A stretch of DNA of 64,000 bases from Rapana venosa (taxonomy: Eukaryota > Mollusca > Gastropoda > Neogastropoda > Muricidae): assembly GCA_028751875.1 (NCBI GenBank), contig CM054140.1, positions 45,857,895 to 45,921,894 on the forward strand. The letters run 5' to 3'. The position numbers and the translations under genes were made by a program. Position 1 is the first letter of the stretch. Each line of letters begins with the position of its first letter. The notes under the pieces were generated by a model, which made no database searches, was not told the origin of the DNA, and was given only the letters and a program-made list of their open reading frames with translations. Shown here in pieces: positions 60,301 through 64,000 of this stretch.

Positions 60301-61710
60301 GCCTAGAAAGTGAAAAGCCCGGGTCGGAAGCATGTAGTGGTTCAATCCCTGTTTTGGGCCAGAAACTTTTCCCCCATCCATTAGACCAAGAGTGGTCGTC
60401 TGGGTGCTAGTCTTTCAAATGAGATGATAAACTGAGGTCCTGTGTGTATTTAGTGCATGTAAAAGACCCCATGGCAACAAGAGTATTGTCTCTGGCAAAA
60501 TTATATAGAAAAAAGCCACTCTGATAGGGAAACAATTACAGTTGCAGACAGGAAAAAAACAACCAATAGGTGGTGCTGCTCTTGTGGTGACGTGCTTTTT
60601 TTGGGCAGGGATGGGGAGTAGCCCGAATTTCATGCAGAGAAATCTGTCTTGACTTGAAATGCTATGAAAAATGTAAAAAGAAAAAAATGAGGACTGGATT
60701 GTAAACATAATATGCACTGCTTGTTCCATACAGGACAGTCTCTAACTCTGCTGTATACACTAAAGCTATGCTCATAAACTGATTCAAATGAGATGATAAA
60801 CCGAGACCTTCGGATGAGACTATAAACCGAGGCCCCGTGTGCGAACGCACGCAGAACATCTTGCGCACACATTAAATCCTGTTCTGCTTTTCGAAAGAGT
60901 AGGCCATTGTGTGCCAGTGGGAACAGATGACAAAATTTACAAAACCTCATACACACGGGCACTGGATGTAAAAAAAAAGCACATGAGTGCTTATTCCATT
61001 ATCCTCAATATAAAAGAATAAATAAATAAATAAATAAATAAAATTCAGTAATTGAGCAGTAGACGACACACCAGATGACAAAGTGAAAGGTCCAAGAATC
61101 AAACTCTGTCCAAATGTGTACTTTCTTTATCTACTACACCAACAGTGCTGAGCTGGGTGTGTTAGACTTTTAGAACCCAGGTCCCAGGAGCTATTTGCAT
61201 TTACTGTATGTCACTGAACTCTTGGCCATACGAGTTATTCCTTTAAAAAAAACAACTATTCTACAGTAAAATCCACTATTGTAAGCTAACAAACAGATAA
61301 TTATGTCAACAGGAATAAAAGAGGAGAGGGTAACCAAAAATGCGGTATTGATGTAAGAGTGTCAAGCTCTTCTATGCGTTTTATCAACCTAAATTTTGAT
61401 GTGGAAACCTTTACAAGGGTCGACGATACTGGTGTAGCTTTCACAAGGGATGTTGGAGAGTACTGACACAAAACATTTTGTGAGCAGTTGTTTGACAGAA
61501 TGCCATAGTGCATTCAGTGCAGCTCAGGGTGGGGATACTTCCAGAGACTGTCGTAATGAAATTACAGGTGCAGCACAAGGTTCCTGAGATTAAACAGACT
61601 TTCCCATCAGCCCTCATACTTACCCTCTGCTCTTCAGGCTTGCTCCAGCTCTCTTTGTTGTAGGCAGCGCAAGTCAGGTCGTAGCTGGCATTCAGCACAC
61701 TCAAAATAAT
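50673..61710 (-). CDS. ELOVL2/5: ELOVL2/5-type fatty-acid elongase, last four exons, 5' end outside the window
   Basis: ELOVL proteins are ER-membrane 3-ketoacyl-CoA synthases that add malonyl-CoA carbons in the rate-limiting step of long-chain fatty-acid elongation (known of the family). Four exons (61624-61710, 59529-59700, 57849-57973, 50673-50933) join in frame to 214 residues and a TAG. Vertebrate ELOVL2/5 have about 296-299, so about 85 N-terminal residues lie beyond 64000. Visible motifs: KKNEQVTFLHVFHH, with the HxxHH box and Q at minus 5 typical of polyunsaturated elongases; MLNIWWW; MYTYYGLSA; and TFTHT. The end RTKAE resembles the di-basic ER-retrieval signals of the family. HASMLNIWW points to the ELOVL2/5 branch, not ELOVL4. 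Substrate range cannot be read from sequence. Confidence 0.93.
51380..51620 (-). repeat. SINE-C copy
   Basis: Plus-strand landmarks GTGAGGCATCAGAGACCTCA, GAGGGCAGGTACCCATTTAC, ACTGAGCTATCCTGTCC. Confidence 0.8.
51832..51865 (+). repeat. CT microsatellite
   Basis: (TC)n ending exactly where LINE sequence begins. Confidence 0.9.
51866..53746 (+). pseudogene. 5'-truncated LINE (family L-CT), copy 1
   Basis: Starts inside the reverse transcriptase: NYRGISLLSICSKLYSFILN, GEEQAGFREKHS, IDFRKAFDSVCREKLWDVL, a frameshift in a T-run at 52250, then LLFADDVV (FADD catalytic box), GLQNQLNILY and YKYLGIYLS. The C-terminal part (52811-53539) has RRDLARLRIGMSSLN and a zinc-knuckle-like CPFCDDVLETEVHFLLQC. 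The 3' end GAGTCCGAGTC runs into (TC)n. It is antisense to ELOVL, within its intron. The clade was not determined. Confidence 0.85.
53747..53794 (+). repeat. CT microsatellite between two LINEs
   Basis: About 46 bp of (TC)n, with copy 1 ending on its left and copy 2 starting on its right. Confidence 0.92.
53795..57250 (+). pseudogene. LINE (family L-CT), copy 2, near full length, broken
   Basis: Endonuclease pieces: LCYNVENLCNKPNDCSF, FDFVCLTETFVDCS, CGDLNAKTG and GCSVIDYFLV. Reverse transcriptase: LRNRKSAGPDKILGEMLK, WAKSVIIPIHKKG, DNYRGIALTSITGQ, EEQAGFRSGYST, GVKQGCLLSPLLFSLFINEL, LLFADDIILLS, GLQNQLNSL, YKYLGLTF. C-terminal: SNLARLRALGLNACKTW and CGSQTEDEMHFLFDC. At least five frameshifts or stops. 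Motif order and spacing match copy 1, so the two belong to one family. The exact 3' end is uncertain. Confidence 0.85.
57328..57400 (+). repeat. GT microsatellite
   Basis: (GT)n then GGTGGTGGTGGGG. Confidence 0.92.
57716..57812 (+). repeat. CA microsatellite, duplicated block
   Basis: Two (AC)n runs separated by repeated TTCAAAACTAGCATATGCAA and GTGTAAGAGCAC, close to an ELOVL donor. Confidence 0.9.
57849..57973 (-). CDS. ELOVL2/5: ELOVL2/5-like exon
   Basis: Two bases plus 41 codons: WFGACMNCLVHVVMYTYYGL, SAIPSLKGQLWWKRYITRFQ then L, donor GTGAGCGA. Starting after GGGCAG gives a serine at the junction and reads GGMSWFGA, like the family's CGxSYFGA. An alternative AG four bases earlier would also keep frame if the previous donor shifts (MAAWFG). 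Confidence 0.9.
58212..58370 (+). repeat. Tandem repeat, about 40-bp unit, four copies
   Basis: TCTTACAAACTGTCATTTCC AATATATTCATGATATCAAA, first copies slightly shortened. Confidence 0.9.
58509..58612 (+). repeat. CA-rich tandem repeat
   Basis: (AC)n with CCTAACACATACACACAC units. Confidence 0.9.
58613..59528. other. ELOVL intron, no recognised feature
   Basis: Nothing recognised except a short (CA)n at 59276-59298 and a (GAGAA)n run at 59490-59515. Confidence 0.5.
59529..59700 (-). CDS. ELOVL2/5: ELOVL2/5-like exon with the histidine box
   Basis: Fifty-seven codons plus one base, acceptor TTTACAG, donor GTAGGTGT: VANVMWWYFFSKAIELMDTV, LMIVRKKNEQVTFLHVFHHA, SMLNIWWWTMMFIPGGM. The HVFHH histidines are the catalytic centre. 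It is the strongest match in the gene. Confidence 0.95.
59757..60095 (+). repeat. SINE-A, full length
   Basis: GGGACGGGATAGCCTGGTGG, B box GGGTTCGATTCTCGTTC, body and GCTTATTCCATTATCCTCGA end with an A-rich tail. Confidence 0.88.
60270..60660 (+). repeat. SINE-D, full length
   Basis: Head CAGTGGTCTAGAGGTAACCC, B-box GTGGTTCAATCCCTG, body GATGATAAACTGAGGTCC, CCCCATGGCAACAAGAGTAT and TCATGCAGAGAAATCTGTCT. Confidence 0.78.
60806..61043 (+). repeat. SINE-A, 5'-truncated
   Basis: From CCTTCGGATGAGACTATAAA to a long (AATA)n tail; little diverged from the other SINE-A copies. Confidence 0.87.
61624..61710 (-). CDS. ELOVL2/5: ELOVL2/5-like exon (first in window)
   Basis: Twenty-nine codons, acceptor ATTTTCAG, donor GTAAGTAT: IILSVLNASYDLTCAAYNKE then SWSKPEEQR. 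It fits the luminal loop before the catalytic helices and joins VANVMWW in phase 0. Confidence 0.88.
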
Positions 61711-61844
61711 CTGAAAATTGAAACACAAAATAATGAAATAAAATACATATACAAACTGGTGATGTAAACGTACAGTCTGCTGTTAGAGGTCTGACTATGG
61801 TTGAATAAAAGTTAAAAGATGTTCCCGTAACGTACGTGGTTACT

Positions 61845-62085
61845 GGAAAGCAAGGTGGCCGACCTCAGCTTCTCTAGGGGCCAGCATATTGTGGCACCCA
61901 TCTCTTCTCTCTTGCTCTTTTACCTTCCCTGACCCTAAAGAGGGCAGGTACCCATTTACAGCTGGGTGAACTAGGAGACTGTACTGAAGCCAAGGAAGCC
62001 AAGGTACACAAGACAGCCATTCAAGAGGAAACCACCCTCAAAGCTGCTTAACCTTAACTTGGAGAGAGCGAGTGGTCTGATGGTA
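61845..62085 (-). repeat. SINE-C copy
   Basis: Plus-strand landmarks TCTAGGGGCCAGCATATTGT, GAGGGCAGGTACCCATTTAC, ACTGTACTGAAGCCAAGG. Confidence 0.78.
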
Positions 62086-62616
62086 GTGGCAACAGTAAAT
62101 AAAGAGCAAATGAGGGAGAAAGAGAAAGAAGATACACGAAGCAGGAGGAGGTAGAGAGAGAGAGAATGAGGGAGGGACAGAGGAGAGGGAAGAGAGAGAT
62201 TATTCTTTATTCTTCTTCGTTGAACATTACTACTATCTGTCATATGTGCAAAAATGCACTGGCCATCTTGTACTCATCCCACTTCTTTGATACCAGAACA
62301 AAATAATACATGCACCACCATCAAGAATCTATCAATTAAAGGGGAAACACATACACACACACAATCAAAATACAATCAACCTTACTTTTAAAGAACGGCG
62401 GGAGAGTCTACTAGGAATGCAGAACATAAGCCAGAAAGTAACAACAGAAAATAGGGAGTTGGGGCAGAGAAAAAAATAACAATTGGAAGAAAGAGAAAAT
62501 TCCTAGCACAAAATTCCCAGAGAATAACAACAGATAGCATGAGTTCCAGGCAAAATGCTATGTCAACAGTAAATGAGAAAAGAGGTTTTTTTGCTTTCTT
62601 AGTTTTCATGCTTTAA

Positions 62617-63228
62617 CTCAATGAGGCTCTCCTTCACTGTGACATGCTGAAGCTTACGATTCGGCAGAATTACGATTTTTTTTTAAAATACACTAAACCA
62701 TGTTCAACTGAAGGGAAAGTACTCTGGCCTGTAGGGCAATCATTTTTCTTAACACAGTTGCTTTCCTTGACAATATGCTTGCCTAGTTTGCATGTGTTGG
62801 CTAATCTTTTTTGACATGTCGGCAAGCGTGTTTGGGATTTCGGGATCTCCAGTGTTATGATTCTAAAAACAAAAATTGTATAATGCAAAAAGTGACATCA
62901 GATGGATTCAGCCAACTTCACGAAACTTTACTTTGGTGAAAAATCATCACATTGTTTCAAGGGGACTAGTTGATGGACAGTTCAAGCTATGTACTTTTTT
63001 TTTTTTCAGCATTCAGTGACATATTTTGAAAATTTGTAAAACAAATAATTACAGTCATCTATCAAAAAACTGTGTCACAATCTCAAAAGTAAACATAACA
63101 CACTTTTCAATGATGTATAATTTGTATGTCTTTATTATGTTGGGTACATCTGCCGATTTTTTCAAATATAGCCCAAATCATGCGTCACCACAAAATGGCG
63201 GGATCCATTTCGCTGTGACTCCATGGAG
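62617..63228 (+). mobile_element. TTAA MITE (family M1), copy 3, 612 bp
   Basis: TTAA at 62613-62616 and 63229-63232. Ends CTCAATGAGG and CTCCATGGAG are inverted. The interior matches copies 1 and 2. Confidence 0.85.
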
Positions 63229-63484
63229 TTAAACAATGCCATTTTCTTCTGACCCCGAGATATGACATGACAAACCTAGACATGGCTGGGGTGCCGAGAT
63301 CAAGATGAGTAGTGCACGAACAGCAGGACAGGAAAATCAAAGAAAAGAAACAAAATGATGAGGCAGCAAAAACAAAACAAAACAAAAAGAAAAAGAAGAT
63401 TGCCCAAAGGAAGCCTATTTTCTAACTTACCCATTTTCCAACTTTGTTTTCTTAACATTCACCAAACTACTACTTCTTTGTTGA

Positions 63485-63787
63485 TTGCTCAGACAGCAAC
63501 TATTCTTGCCCGCCATATGAGTGAAAAAGCACTGCACTGCCGTTAAGCGCCTGACAAGTCAGGCCTAATGCATCCAACTTTGGCATAGGAGAGAACTGTT
63601 ATCTTTTTAAGTCTTCCTTGATTTTTTTTTTTTTAAAGGCAGGAGAATGGGTCAAGAAGGGAGAAAATAGACAGGAAGGAGGTGACAGGAAGAAAAGAAA
63701 CAAGGCAGAAACAAAGAGAGGGATAGAAAAGAGGGCATTCCTAGCACAGAACTTCCAGAAGGTGAGGGGTGCTATTATACTTTAGGC
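63485..63787 (-). repeat. SINE-F copy
   Basis: Reverse complement of 1364-1650: CCGCCATATGAGTGAAAAAG, AGTCAGGCCTAATGCATCCA, AAAATAGACAGGAAGGAGGT, CTTCCAGAAGGTGAGGGGTG. Confidence 0.7.
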
Positions 63788-63969
63788 CCCTCACTATCTC
63801 CACAGGAGAACACTCACCAAACAAAACTGTTTCATTTCAGAAAACCCAATATACTATTACACAGAAGATACTTCTCTAAGCTGCTGACGCTTTAAATATG
63901 ACCTATTATACAATCAATAGTAAAAAAAATTTTTTAAATAAACCCCCATCCAAATCAAACATTCATTCA

Positions 63970-64000
63970 TTCATTAATTTATTCTTTTATATCGAGGATA
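63970..64000 (-). repeat. SINE-A, cut by the window end
   Basis: ATTTATTCTTTTATATCGAG GATA is the tail of an inverted SINE-A continuing past 64000. Confidence 0.7.

Overview
The window looks like animal nuclear DNA, most likely from a marine gastropod mollusc. The evidence is small GC-rich exons with GT-AG junctions in AT-rich introns, many tRNA-headed SINEs, non-LTR retrotransposons, MITEs, and long CT, CA and G microsatellites. The phylum is inferred from the character of the proteins and repeats. No search was run. Nothing prokaryotic, viral or CRISPR-like was seen.

Two host genes converge. On the + strand, positions 546 to 34399 hold 19 exons of RMC1 (C18orf8/Mic1), a subunit of the MON1-CCZ1 Rab7 exchange-factor complex on late endosomes and lysosomes. 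The exons join in frame to about 597 residues ending in a stop. Only about the first 60 residues (by comparison with the vertebrate protein) lie left of the window. On the - strand, positions 61710 down to 50673 hold the last four exons of an ELOVL2/5-type polyunsaturated fatty-acid elongase, with the histidine box and the stop. Its 5' exons lie beyond 64000. The two stop codons are about 16.3 kb apart.

The rest is repeats. RMC1 introns carry SINEs of several families, a TTAA-flanked MITE with three copies in the window, a piggyBac-like fragment, LINE 3' fragments and four tandem-repeat arrays close to splice sites. The intergenic region (34400-50672) holds a small MITE, two copies of a 1.3-kb element with CAGTGTTGATTCTAG inverted ends, a mariner remnant with matching inverted ends between them, and a broken RTE-like LINE ending in GATA repeats. 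The ELOVL intron 50934-57848 holds two related broken LINEs, each starting directly after a CT microsatellite.

The observations most worth checking are: (1) a LINE lineage whose junctions repeatedly fall in CT repeats; (2) a TTAA MITE whose empty site can be read from paralogous repeats in this same window; (3) a 45-bp duplication of an RMC1 splice acceptor that gives an in-frame alternative of 15 residues; (4) different tRNA-like heads on one SINE body; (5) a recurrent basic RGRP motif at the C-termini of four LINE fragments.
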